A stretch of DNA of 19,145 bases from CAWHNT01 sp963830775 (GTDB taxonomy: Bacteria; Pseudomonadota; Alphaproteobacteria; Geminicoccales; Geminicoccaceae): positions 1 through 19,145 of the forward strand of contig CAWHNT010000004.1 in assembly GCA_963830775.1 (NCBI GenBank). The letters are read 5' to 3'. The translations under genes were made by a program, and so were the position numbers. The notes under the pieces were generated by a model that saw only the letters and a list, made by a program, of their open reading frames with translations, searched no databases and had not been told where the DNA came from. This document shows, one piece after another, positions 7,452 through 14,656 of this stretch (position 1 is its first letter; every line of letters starts with the position of its first letter).

Positions 7452-7473
7452 TCGTTCACTCTCCGGCGAACGA
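7452..7473. repeat. Inverted repeat upstream of the cytosine-deaminase-like gene
   Basis: TCGTTC (7452-7457) and GAACGA (7468-7473) are perfect 6-bp arms around a 10-base loop, ending 28 bases before the deaminase ATG. It could be a regulator site or a weak hairpin after the lipoprotein gene; no T-run follows. Confidence 0.25.
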
Positions 7474-7501
7474 TCTGGTGCGGTGGCGGTGGAGCGTGGG
7501 G

Positions 7502-8782
7502 ATGGCTCTCGACCTTGTCCTGAAGCAGGCGAGCCTTCCCGACGGGCGCCGCGGTGTCGACATCGGCATCAAGGATGGCCGGATCGCCGAGCTCGGGCCG
7601 ACGCTCGAGGGCGATGCCACCCTCGACTGCACCGGCCGCCTGGTCACGCCACCCTTCGTCGACAGCCATTTCCACATGGACGCGACGCTGTCCCTGGGCC
7701 TGCCGCGGCTGAACCGGCGCGGCACCCTGCTCGAGGGCATCGGCCTGTGGGGCGAGCTCAAGCCGCTCCTGACCACAGGAGGCCGTGGTCGAGCGGGCGC
7801 TGGCCTACTGCGACTGGCCGTGGCGCAGGGGATCGGCGCCATCCGCTCCCACGTCGACGTGTGCGACCCCGCCTGACGGGCGTCGGGCGCTGCTCGAGGT
7901 CAAGCGCCGGGTTGAACCCTACCTCGACCTCCAGCTCGTGGCCTTCCCGCAGGACGGCCTGCTACCGCTATCCCGGACGCCCGCGACTTCTGCTGCGGGC
8001 CCTCGACCTCGGGCGTCGACGTCGTCGGCGGCATCCCCCATTTCGAGCGCACGATGGCCGACGGTGCGGCCTCCGTGCGCGTGCTGTGCGAGATCGCGCA
8101 CCGACGCGGTCTGCGGGTGGACCTGCACTGCGACGAGACCGACGACCCGCTGTCGCGCCACATCGAGACCCTGGCCTTCGAGACCCAGCGCCTGGGGATG
8201 GGCGGTCGCGTCACCGGCTCGCACCTGACCTCGATGCACTGCATGGACAACTACTACGTCTCGAAGCTCCTGCCGCTGATCCGCGAAGCTGGAGTGTCGG
8301 TGATCGCCAACCCGCTGATCAACATCACGATCCAGGGCCGCCACGACACCTACCCCAAGCGCCGCGGCATGACCCGGGTGCCCGAGATGCTGGCCATCGG
8401 CGTCCCGGTGGCTTTCGGCCACGACTGCGTCATGGACCCCTGGTACTCGCTGGGCACGGGCGACATGCTCGAAGTCGCGCACATGGCCATCCACGTCGCC
8501 CAGATGACCAGCCTGGATGGCATGCGGGCCTGCTTCGAGGCGGTGACGGCGACGCCGGCCTCGATCCTCCACCTCGACGGCTACGGCTTGGCGCCCGGCT
8601 GCCACGCCGACCTCGTGGTACTCGACGCCGTGGACCCGATCGACGCCATCCGCACGAAGGCGGCCCGGCTCCACGTGCTGCGACGTGGCAAGGTCATCGC
8701 CAGCGCCCCGCCACGACGGAGCTGGCTAGACCTGCCGGGGAGACCGGGCGAGGTGGGGCTGTCGCGTGTGCTGACGAGCTGA
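7502..8782 (+). CDS. Cytosine deaminase-like amidohydrolase (CodA family), frameshifted
   Basis: ATG at 7502. Three breaks, near 7782, 7873 and 7960, join frames into a roughly 425-residue protein that follows E. coli CodA from end to end: PPFVDSHFHMD (HxH metal site), GTLLEGIGLWGELKPLLT, SHVDVCDP, VAFPQDG (substrate-contact Gln kept), DVVGGIPHFER, VDLHCDETDD (metal His and catalytic Glu), GSHLTSMH, NPLINITIQGRHDTYPKRRG and FGHDCVMDPWYSLGTGDML (metal Asp). E. coli has FGHDDVFDPWY, so the residue next to the metal Asp (Asp314 in E. coli) is Cys here. That position shapes base specificity, so the substrate may not be cytosine; other amino-pyrimidines or isoguanine-like bases are possible. The enzyme should be cytoplasmic and use one metal ion. 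Confidence 0.88.
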
Positions 8783-8834
8783 ACGACGGAGCCTGTTCCC
8801 GACGCTCGCGGCACTCTGCTAAGCTCAGCTCAAG

Positions 8835-8854
8835 GACGTTGCACTCCGCAAGTC
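8835..8854. promoter_or_regulatory. Imperfect palindrome upstream of the toxin-antitoxin genes
   Basis: GACGTTGC (8835-8842), ACTCC, then GCAAGTC (8848-8854) form arms that match apart from one extra base. Located 27 bases before the antitoxin ATG, it is placed where an autoregulatory operator would lie. Confidence 0.25.
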
Positions 8855-8881
8855 TGTCCAAGCTCGAGAGCTTCCTGCTTC

Positions 8882-9061
8882 ATGGCAGGAGAGGGGCGTC
8901 TCGCGCCTAACGAGCAGGTCATGGTGCGGACCGGGCAGGTTGACCCGGCGCTTGCCGGTGCACGTTCGCTGGCGGAGCTCATGAACATCATTGGTCGGCG
9001 CGCGCAGTCGCGTGGACTGACGAATAAGAAGCTCCAAGAAATCCTCAATGAAGACAGATGA
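8882..9061 (+). CDS. Putative antitoxin of a PIN-domain toxin-antitoxin pair
   Basis: A 59-residue frame from ATG 8882 (in-frame ATGs at 8921 and 8981 are alternatives) ends at TGA 9059-9061. It overlaps the toxin start by 14 bases. The C-terminus RRAQSRGLTNKKLQEILNEDR has the A(R/K)xxGLTxxxLxxxLxxE shape seen in small partners of PIN family toxins (COG1569 type). That short helical end is the part that typically contacts the toxin. The N-terminal half, MAGEGRLAPNEQVMVRTGQV, is not recognised and may be an upstream extension. The assignment rests on position, overlap and the tail motif, since such antitoxins are too short and variable for certainty. Confidence 0.55.
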   Translation: MAGEGRLAPNEQVMVRTGQVDPALAGARSLAELMNIIGRRAQSRGLTNKKLQEILNEDR

Positions 9062-9216
9062 AACGTGCATTGTCATCGATACGAATGTTCTCGTCAGCGC
9101 ATTGATCTTCCCGGCTCACTACCGAAACAGGCCGTCCGCCTCGCCCTCGTCAAGTGCACATTGCTTGCGTCGGCAGCTAGCCCTCGAAGAGCTGCGCCAC
9201 GCGCTCACTGCACGCG
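9048..9216 (+). pseudogene. PIN-domain toxin, 5' part only (truncated by an IS remnant)
   Basis: ATG at 9048, overlapping the antitoxin. The start MKTDETCIVIDTNVLVSALIF is the first PIN strand with the conserved metal-binding Asp (IDTN). After a break near 9110 the next frame gives PGSLPKQAVRLALVKCTLLAS, and after a second near 9178 the original frame returns with LEELRHALTARAF, carrying the conserved Glu. PIN toxins are RNases of about 130-150 residues; only about 55 are present before IS4-type transposase sequence begins at about 9200-9217. The C-terminal Asp residues of the active site are missing, so the toxin should be dead. Confidence 0.7.
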
Positions 9217-9490
9217 CTTTCGGTCTGGGCCGCCGCCCAGGGGTGGGCGACGATGTCGGACGTCGCCATCCTCAATCGGCTCTGGGCCAGCGCCGATTGG
9301 CTGGGCACGATCGCCGCTGCGCTCCTGGCCGAGCGCTACCCGGAGGCGGTGGCCGGCACGGGCGAGCAGCGGCTTCCTACCCCACGCGCTCTTTGACCGC
9401 GTGGGGGCCCCCGGCTGGTCGCCGTCGACGCTACCGCGGTGGTGCCGCCGGGCGACAAGTACCATTGCTGGCTCGTGCATACTGTCGGAG
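9217..9490 (+). pseudogene. IS4-type DDE transposase remnant, N-terminal part
   Basis: Reading from 9217 gives LSVWAAAQGWATMSDVAILN, RLWASADWLGTIAAALLAER, then after a break near 9370 FDRVGAP, and after another near 9410 RLVAVDATAVVPPGDKYHCW LVHT. The SDVAxLxRL-x-ADWL and LVAVDAT patterns are those of IS4-family transposases, and the Asp of VDAT is the first catalytic residue. The match ends near 9490, next to the IS1182-type element, and a probable C-terminal scrap reappears beyond it at 11364-11405. The fragment is not functional and has cut the PIN toxin gene. Confidence 0.6.
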
Positions 9491-11276
9491 CCTGCCCTCC
9501 GGCGGGCGCAGCCCGACCGGGGGATTCCACTGACCTGCGGATACCGTTGGCGAAGTCGGCTCAAGCGGTGGCGAGCCGGCGAAGCGCGAGGTACGGGTGG
9601 CGGCGCGCGGGGTAGCCCTGAACCAGGCCGCGAGCCGTCGAGGTTGATCGCGGCTGCGGTCGCCACGTGCTGCAGGTGGGTTTTGGCCAGCCCGCGGTAG
9701 CGGCTGCGGCGCAGCCCGAAGGCGCGCACGCCTTGCGAGAGGGTGCCCTCGATCCCGGCCCGCCGGGCGTAGCGGCGCCGCCCCTCCTTCGTCGTGAGCC
9801 GCCCCGGGCGGCCTTGAGCGCCTCGTACTCGGCCCGCGGCTGCAGCTTCAGGTGCCGGGCCTGATGCTCGGCCCGGGTGCACGGGGCCGCGCCGGGCAGG
9901 CGGCGCAGTCGGCTTGGCGGAACCAGACCGAGACGTAGGGCGTGCCGGCGTGGTCGACCTGACGGCTCCAGGCCGAGGACAGCTTCCCTTGCGGGCAGCG
10001 CACCCGCTGCCGCTCCCAGTCGACCTCGAAGCGGTCGATCGTGTAGGCCGCCCTCGACCTTGGCCTGCCAGGTCGGGTTCGACGCGCGGCGGGCCGAGCA
10101 GGTCGATGCCGCAGTCCTCGCGGCTGCGCACCAAGAGCTCGGCATCGACGTAGGCGGCATCCACCAGGTGCTCCCCCGGCGCCAGGCCCTTGCCGGCCAG
10201 CGCTCGTGGATCGCGGCCGTGCACCGCGCCTCGTGCACGGTGGCGAGGGTCGTCATCGCGTGCGTCATCAGGTGCACGGCGTCGTCCTCGCAGGTCTCGC
10301 TCAGGTGGACGATGTAGCCGGTCCAGGAGGTGCCCGAGCGGGTGCGAAAGCGCGCTTCGGGGTCGTAGGGCGACTCGATCGCCTCCGTCGCGGGCGGCGG
10401 CTCCTCCTTGGGCCTGAGCTGCACGCCGCCGCCGGGAGGCGCAGCGTCCTTCCGCTCGAAGTGGCGCGCCCAGACCTGGCGCAGGACCTCCACTGCTGGC
10501 AGCCGCCGCAGGCTTCGGGCTGTCTCCGGCTGGTCCAGCTGGTCGAGCAGCGCGAACCCGTCCTCGCCGATGGTGCGCGCGTAGGCCTCGCGCTCGGCCG
10601 CCGCCCGCGGCAGGCGGCCGTCCTCGACCCGGCGCGCGTAGCGCCTGTACCAGCCGCCGGGGCGCGTCACGCAGCCAGTCCGGGGCGACGGTCGCGAGCT
10701 CGTTCAGCGCCGCGCGCAGCGTCTCGCCGACCAGCTCGAGGCGGTTGAGCACGCGGATCGAGGCCAGCACGTGGGTGGCGTCGGTGCGCTGCCGGCCGCG
10801 CGCCTTGAGCAGGCCGCGGGCCTGGCAGGCCTCGAGCAGCTTGTGCAAGAGGCGCTCCTCGGCGCTGCCCGCCAGCAGGCGCGAGCGGAACTCGCACAGG
10901 ACCGAGTGGTCGAAGCCGGGGTCGGTCAGCTCCAGCCCGAGCAGGTACTTCCAGTCGATCCGCGCCCGCACCGCCTCCGCGGCCTGCCGGTCGGGCAGGT
11001 TCTCGCGGAACTGCAGCAGGTGACCAGCGCCAGGCGCCACGGCGGCAGGCCCGGCTGGCCGAGCCTGGGGAACAGGTCGGCGAAGTCGGCGTCGGCGAAG
11101 ATGGCGCCGAGCTCGTCGCGCAGCCTGAGGAGGGGTTGCCCTTGCGGAAGGCGGCCCTGGCGACGCGCGCCGTCTCCTCGGGCACGGGCTGGATCGGGGC
11201 GGGTTTGAGCGACATGGCCGACCTCCGGGCAGGGTGGACCTGCCGCAGAATACCCGCCTACCCCGGCTCACCTGAT
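9491..11276 (-). mobile_element. IS1182-type insertion element (approximate limits)
   Basis: The core is the minus-strand transposase at 9561-11215. The limits are set by where the flanking IS4-type remnants stop (about 9490) and resume (about 11280-11364). I could not find a convincing terminal inverted-repeat pair or target duplication by eye, so the ends may be off by tens of bases. Confidence 0.55.
9561..11215 (-). pseudogene. IS1182-family transposase with many frame breaks
   Basis: ATG at 11215 follows GGAGGT (11226-11221). The reconstructed product of about 550 residues shows the IS1182 layout: an N-terminal DUF772-like region (LLQFRENLPDRQAAEAVRAR, DWKYLLGLELTDPGFDHSVL, CEFRSRLLAG), GRQRTDATHVLASIRVLNRL (first Asp), GEHLVDAAYVDAELLVRS (second Asp), and GIEGTLSQGVRAFGLRRSRY RGLAKTHLQHVATAAAINLD (Glu and the C-terminal signature). 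Breaks lie near 11140, 11030, 10660, 10200, 10060-9900 and 9800, with a last one near 9620; TGA at 9561-9563 closes the frame. Either it is decayed, or this stretch is especially poorly sequenced. Confidence 0.82.
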
Positions 11277-11363
11277 GTTGCTCAACTATCCCTGCCGGGA
11301 CCCCCGTGCGATCGGGGATCGCGTGGGGATGGCTTGCCAGTCGAGACTTGGCCCCCTTTGCGG

Positions 11364-11405
11364 GTGCTCGCGAGCTACCGATTGCGCTGGCGGGTCGAGC
11401 TCTAG
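11364..11405 (+). pseudogene. IS4-type transposase scrap, C-terminal side
   Basis: The frame VLASYRLRWRVEL followed by TAG (11403-11405) matches the IS4-family VLxxYRxRWxIEL signature that holds the catalytic Glu. Its stop codon overlaps the fliP stop codon on the other strand (CTAG). With the fragment at 9217-9490 it brackets the IS1182-type element. The match is short, so the call is tentative. Confidence 0.45.
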
Positions 11406-12145
11406 ATCGGTCCGAAGCTCTGGACGAGGCTCCCGGCCAGGAGCGACCAGCCGTCGACCAGCACGAAGAACACGATCTTGAACGGCAGGGAGATCATCAC
11501 CGGCGGCAGCATCATCATGCCCATCGACATCAAGACCGAGGCCACGACCATGTCGATGACCAGGAACGGCACGAAGACAATGAACCCGATCTCGAACGAC
11601 CGCCGCAACTCGCTGATCATGAAGGCCGGGAGGAGGAAGCGCAGGCCAACCTCGCTGCGCTCGTCCGGCGGTGCGATGCCGGCGATCTCGTGGAACAGGG
11701 CCAGATCCTCGTCGCGCACCTGCGCCAGCATGAAGCCGCGGAAGGGAGCGATCGATCGCTGAAGCCCCTCCTCCGGGGTCACCTCCTCGGCAATCATCGG
11801 CTGCACGCCCTCGATCCATGCTTTCTCCAGGGCCGGCGCCATGATGAAGCCGGTGAGGAAGAGGGCGAGCCCGATCAGGACCGGGTTGGGCGGGCTCTGC
11901 TGCAGCCCGATCGCCGTGCGCAGGAACGAGAGCACGATCACGATCCGGGTGAACGCCGTGACCATCACCACGAGCGAGGGTGCGAGGCTCAGCACGGTGA
12001 CCAGCATGACGAGGCGCAGGATTTGCCCGGTCACGCTGCCTTCGCCGGCCCCGAGATCGACATTGATCGACTGGGCCTTGGCGACCGCCGGCAGGAGCAG
12101 CATGGCAGCCGTGAGCCAGCCGGCCCGGAGAAGGATAGGCATCAT
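11402..12145 (-). CDS. fliP: Flagellar type III export gate protein FliP
   Basis: ATG at 12145 overlaps the fliO stop (ATGA); 247 residues, normal for FliP. A signal peptide MMPILLRAGWLTAAMLLLPA, cleaved around AKA, precedes LRLVMLVTVLSLAPSLVVMV TAFTRIVIVLSFLRTAIGLQ, then GLALFLTGFIMAP, a periplasmic part with LAQVRDEDLALF, then FLLPAFMISELRRSFEIGF, VFVPFLVIDMVVASVLMSMG and MMLPPVMISLPFKI, ending LLAGSLVQSFGP. These are the classic FliP motifs. It forms the FliPQR export gate in the inner membrane at the base of the flagellum. It is the last gene of a minus-strand operon, translationally coupled to fliO. There is no frame break. Its end is intact despite the IS remnants that abut it. Confidence 0.97.
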   Translation of the reverse strand: MMPILLRAGWLTAAMLLLPAVAKAQSINVDLGAGEGSVTGQILRLVMLVTVLSLAPSLVVMVTAFTRIVIVLSFLRTAIGLQQSPPNPVLIGLALFLTGFIMAPALEKAWIEGVQPMIAEEVTPEEGLQRSIAPFRGFMLAQVRDEDLALFHEIAGIAPPDERSEVGLRFLLPAFMISELRRSFEIGFIVFVPFLVIDMVVASVLMSMGMMMLPPVMISLPFKIVFFVLVDGWSLLAGSLVQSFGPI

Positions 12146-12447
12146 GAGCTTTCCTGCTGCGCCGGTGTCGATGCCGGGATGAGGGCTGCCTGGCTCTCGA
12201 TGACCCGCACGCCTCCGGGTCCCAAGGCCAGCAGGTGCTCGCGCCCGTCGCAGCGGACGAGCAGGAGCCGGTTGCGGCTGTCGAGTGGCAGGCTGCCGGT
12301 AACGGCGAGCCGCCCGGCACCGGCCGAGGGCTTGATCACGCCGGCACGGCGGAGGCTCCAGACCAGGAGCAGCAAGAGGCCGAGCACGGCGGCCAAGGCG
12401 CCGACGCCGCGCAGGCTGTCGGTGAAGAGGGAGGCGGTGGTGTCCAC
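12142..12447 (-). CDS. fliO: Flagellar assembly protein FliO-like
   Basis: GTG start at 12447, TGA at 12142-12144 overlapping fliP by four bases; 101 residues. One transmembrane helix (GALAAVLGLLLLLVWSLRRA, about residues 14-33) is followed by a cytosolic domain, RLAVTGSLPLDSRNRLLLVR CDGREHLLALGPGGVRVIES. This is the FliO pattern of a single N-terminal helix plus a small basic/beta domain containing R-LLLVxxxGREHLL. FliO helps assemble the FliP ring. Position directly before fliP supports the call. It starts within a few bases of the preceding gene's stop, so it is part of the same operon. Confidence 0.9.
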   Translation of the reverse strand: MDTTASLFTDSLRGVGALAAVLGLLLLLVWSLRRAGVIKPSAGAGRLAVTGSLPLDSRNRLLLVRCDGREHLLALGPGGVRVIESQAALIPASTPAQQESS

Positions 12448-12450
12448 GGG

Positions 12451-12738
12451 TCACGGCTTCCTGGCATAGGCGCGGCCGGCCCGCCCACGGGTCGCGAGCT
12501 CGCTGAGGCTTCGGGCCACGGCTTCACGCTCGCCCTCGAGGAGCGACACAAGCTGCTCCAGCTCGTCGACCAGGGCCACGGGCCAGAAGCCTGATGTTGC
12601 CGTCTCGCGCTCGCGTGCGGCCGCCATCTCGGCCACGAGCCGGGCCAGGGGCGCAAGCTCGACGGTCTGCCCGGCGCCGATCCGCCGCCGTGCCTCGGCC
12701 GCCGTGCCGATCAAATGCTGCAGGCTGGCCACGCTCAC
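12451..12738 (-). CDS. Small helical protein in the fliO-fliP operon, possible flagellar chaperone
   Basis: GTG at 12738 overlaps the FhlB-like stop (GTGA); a second in-frame GTG is at 12732. It has 95 residues, soluble and almost entirely helical: VSVASLQHLIGTAAEARRRI, LAPLARLVAEMAAARERETA, then ALVDELEQLVSLLEGEREAV and ARSLSELATRGRAGRAYARK. I do not recognise it by sequence. Length, heptad-like Leu spacing and a Gly/Arg/Tyr tail resemble FlgN/FliT-type export chaperones, and the strict coupling to FhlB-like and fliO genes fits an export role. That function is inference; it could be an uncharacterised operon partner. Both start and stop junctions overlap or nearly touch the neighbours, so it is surely translated with them. 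Confidence 0.7.
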   Translation of the reverse strand: MSVASLQHLIGTAAEARRRIGAGQTVELAPLARLVAEMAAARERETATSGFWPVALVDELEQLVSLLEGEREAVARSLSELATRGRAGRAYARKP

Positions 12739-13019
12739 GGCAGCGTAGCCCCGTTGTCGGGCAGCGCCTTGTCCAACCGGTATAGATAGGCCAGGATCTC
12801 GGCCACGGCCGCGAAGGCCACGGTCGGGATCGCCTGGCCGACATCGAGCGCTGCCAGCATCTGGGCCAGCTCGCCGTCGCGGCGTACCGGCACCCCGTGC
12901 TCCTCGGCCATGGCCACGATCTGCGCCGCGATCGCACCTCGTCCCTTGGCGGTGACGCACGGCAGCCGGTCGCCCACCCGGTCGTACTTCAGCGCTACCG
13001 CCACCTCGCTCGCCTGCAT
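12735..13019 (-). CDS. FhlB-like protein (stand-alone FlhB/EscU C-terminal export-switch domain)
   Basis: ATG at 13019 with GGAGG upstream (GCGGAGGCGAC); 94 residues. It starts where FlhB's cytosolic domain would be after NPTH autocleavage: VAVALKYDRVGDRLPCVTAK, GRGAIAAQIVAMAEEHGVPV, RRDGELAQMLAALDVGQAIP, then TVAFAAVAEILAYLYRLDKA. This is the FlhB/YscU C-terminal fold in its short, membrane-less form (FhlB, or YlqH in Bacillus). Such proteins can partly replace FlhB's switch domain during the change from rod/hook to filament export. It is first in the four-gene minus-strand operon and divergent from the E1-like gene across two CtrA-type boxes. Confidence 0.92.
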   Translation of the reverse strand: MQASEVAVALKYDRVGDRLPCVTAKGRGAIAAQIVAMAEEHGVPVRRDGELAQMLAALDVGQAIPTVAFAAVAEILAYLYRLDKALPDNGATLP

Positions 13020-13075
13020 GTCGCCTCCGCAGCAAGGGCAGCGCCCGCTTGCCTGCGGCAGAGGTTAGAGGCTTG

Positions 13076-13095
13076 ATGGTTAACTAATGGCTAAC
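13076..13095. promoter_or_regulatory. Tandem CtrA-type boxes between the FhlB operon and the E1-like gene
   Basis: On the minus strand TTAACCAT (13083-13076) and TTAGCCAT (13094-13087) lie 11 bp apart, one helical turn, each within a GTTARCCAT 9-mer. TTAACCAT is an 8-mer reported for Caulobacter CtrA targets. The pair sits 57-75 bases upstream of the FhlB-like start, so it is well placed for activation of the export operon; it may also affect the divergent gene. Confidence 0.6.
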
Positions 13096-13106
13096 GCCGA
13101 CCCCGG

Positions 13107-13899
13107 ATGACCCTGCGGATGACGGACGAGTTCAGCGACGATGAGCTCCGGCGCTATGCGCGCCAGATCGTGCTGCCCGAGATCGGCGGCATCGGCCAGA
13201 GGCGGCTGGCAAACGCCGGCGTGCTCGTCATCGGTGCGGGCGGGCTGGGCTCGCCGCTTCTCCTCGATCTTGCGGCCGCCGGCATCGGCCGGCTCGGTGT
13301 GGTCGATGACGACCGGGTCGATCTTTCCAACCTCCACCGCCAGGTTCTGTTCGACACCGCGGATGCCGGCCGCGGCAAGGTGGAGGCGGCGACCGCGCGG
13401 CTGCGCCGCCTGAATCCGCTGGTCGCCCTGATCGGGCACCCGGTCCGCCTCGACCTCCGCGAACGCCGACGCGATCCTGGCCGACTACGACCTCGTGGCC
13501 GACGGCAGCGACAACTTCGCGACCCGGGCCTTGGTGCAGGAAACCTGCTTCCGGCTCTGCCGGCCTCTCGTCAGCGCCGCGGTCCAGGGCCTGGACGGCC
13601 AGGTCTCGACCTTCAAGCCCTATCTTGGCCCGCCGCACCCCTGCCTGCGCTGCCTGTTCCCGGAGGAGCCCGGTGCCGAGGCCCTGCCGTCCTGTGCGCA
13701 GGGAGGTGTGCTGGGCCCTGCCGCGGCTGTGGTGGCGGGCCTGCAGGCGACCGAGGTGATCAAGGAGCTTGTCGGCTTCGGTCAGGGACTCTCGGGCTCG
13801 CTCCTGATCTACGATGCCGCGGCCGCCAGCCTCGACCGGCTGGCCCTGCACCGGCGATCCGCCTGCACACAGGGCTGTGTTCTGCTCGCCACCACCTGA
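13107..13899 (+). CDS. MoeB/ThiF/HesA-type E1-like adenylyltransferase (one frameshift)
   Basis: ATG at 13107 (or 13119, MTDEFSDDELRRYARQ); about 264 residues after bridging one break near 13455. Motifs run in the family order: RYARQIVLPEIGGIGQRRLA, VLVIGAGGLGSPLLLDLAAA (nucleotide loop), GVVDDDRVDLSNLHRQVLF (Asp and Arg for ATP), GRGKVEAATARLRRLNP, DYDLVADGSDNFATRALVQE, CLRC (one half of the zinc site), and SCAQGGVLGPAAAVVAGLQATEV with the candidate catalytic Cys. The usual second CxxC is C-x3-C here (ACTQGC). It would adenylate the C-terminal Gly-Gly of a small sulfur carrier (MoaD or ThiS type). There is no rhodanese domain. The carrier is not in the window, so the pathway is open. Confidence 0.88.
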
Positions 13900-13994
13900 T
13901 AGTGGCACGGCCGCCGCGCCCGGGTATGTTCTGCTCCGGCCACCCAGGGCTCGGCGCAGGTTGCGATTGTCCCCTCTAAGTCATTGCGCTACTT

Positions 13995-14012
13995 AGCCGC
14001 GGCGCTGCGGCT
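13995..14012. repeat. GC-rich inverted repeat between the E1-like gene and dksA
   Basis: AGCCGC (13995-14000) and GCGGCT (14007-14012) flank GGCGCT, itself nearly palindromic. No T-run follows, so an intrinsic terminator is not established. Otherwise the 13900-14106 gap holds no recognisable gene. Confidence 0.3.
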
Positions 14013-14106
14013 CGGCAGGGCGAGCGGCTGCCTCCAGGCAATCGAGGCCGGTCGGCATGCGTGACCGCTGAGGTTGTACGCCGCCGTGGGTTCTATCGGA
14101 GGATGC

Positions 14107-14523
14107 ATGGCGAAGAACGGCATCGAGAGCTATCGTCCTACGGAGGACGAGCCGTACATGAACCCGCGCCAGACGGAGTATTTCCGGACCAAGCTCCTGC
14201 GCTGGCGCGAGGAGATCCTGCGCGGGTCCGGCCAGACATTGCAGCAGCTCAAGGAAGAAGATACGCGCCTGCCGGACCAGTCCGACTGGGCTTCGGCGGA
14301 AATTCAGCGCAGCTACGAGCTGCGCACCCGCGATCGCGAGCGCAAGCTGCTGAGCAAGATCGATGCGGCACTGCGCCGGATCGAGGATGGCAGCTACGGC
14401 TATTGCGAGGAGACCCAGGAGCCGATCGGCATCCGGCGCCTCGATGCTCGGCCGATCGCCACCTTGAGCATTGAGGCCCAGGAGCGTCACGAGCGCCGCG
14501 AGCGCGTCTACCGGGAAGAATAG
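14107..14523 (+). CDS. dksA: RNA polymerase-binding transcription factor DksA
   Basis: ATG at 14107 with GGAGG at 14098-14102; 138 residues, no frame break. Coiled-coil arms (NPRQTEYFRTKLLRWREEIL and SYELRTRDRERKLLSKIDAA LRRIEDG) flank the tip LPDQSDWAS, which keeps the DxxDxA motif needed in the RNA polymerase secondary channel. The C-terminal globule YGYCEETQEPIGIRRLDARP IATLSIEAQERHERRER has a single Cys; the four zinc Cys of E. coli DksA are reduced to one, as is common in alphaproteobacteria, so folding should not depend on zinc. DksA works with ppGpp in the stringent response and influences flagellar genes in other bacteria. It precedes fliK. Confidence 0.95.
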   Translation: MAKNGIESYRPTEDEPYMNPRQTEYFRTKLLRWREEILRGSGQTLQQLKEEDTRLPDQSDWASAEIQRSYELRTRDRERKLLSKIDAALRRIEDGSYGYCEETQEPIGIRRLDARPIATLSIEAQERHERRERVYREE

Positions 14524-14625
14524 CCGACCTCACCCGGCAGAAACAGCCGCTTACCCGGCAGCTTTTTCCCAGCGGAGCGGCTGGCGGCAGAGATATCCCC
14601 AGCAGGGCCGAAGAAATCGGCACCG

Positions 14626-14640
14626 TGGCACGCGTATTGC
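14626..14640 (+). promoter_or_regulatory. Sigma-54 (-24/-12) promoter of fliK
   Basis: TGGCAC (14626-14631), GCGTA, TTGC (14637-14640) matches the RpoN consensus TGGCACG-N4-TTGC exactly, with GG and GC separated by the required 10 bases. It lies 17 bases upstream of the fliK ATG. Flagellar hook genes are typical RpoN targets in alphaproteobacteria. The predicted start of transcription is about 14651-14653. Confidence 0.85.
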
Positions 14641-14656
14641 GGAAGACTGCATCATC

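Noticed and set aside
9254..9396. Independent small gene starting MSDVAILNRLWAS
   Set aside because: Its sequence and the frames after it match the N-terminal part of IS4-type transposases, so it is a fragment and not a separate gene.
9500..11276. GACCTGC-ATACC-like similarity near both ends of the IS1182-type element
   Set aside because: The two copies are in direct, not inverted, orientation and need gaps, so they do not define terminal repeats.
11306..12469. Long plus-strand open frame opposite fliP and fliO
   Set aside because: It is the antisense shadow of well-supported flagellar genes and is dominated by His, Asp, Glu and Gln.
13032..13045. A GG-N10-GC sigma-54-like match on the minus strand upstream of the FhlB-like gene
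   Set aside because: The predicted transcription start would fall at the ATG and exclude the good GGAGG ribosome site of that gene, and the -24 box matches poorly.
13903..13917. TGGCACG followed by GC at sigma-54 spacing, upstream of dksA
   Set aside because: The -12 half is CCGC rather than TTGC and dksA is 190 bases away; only half the motif is convincing.
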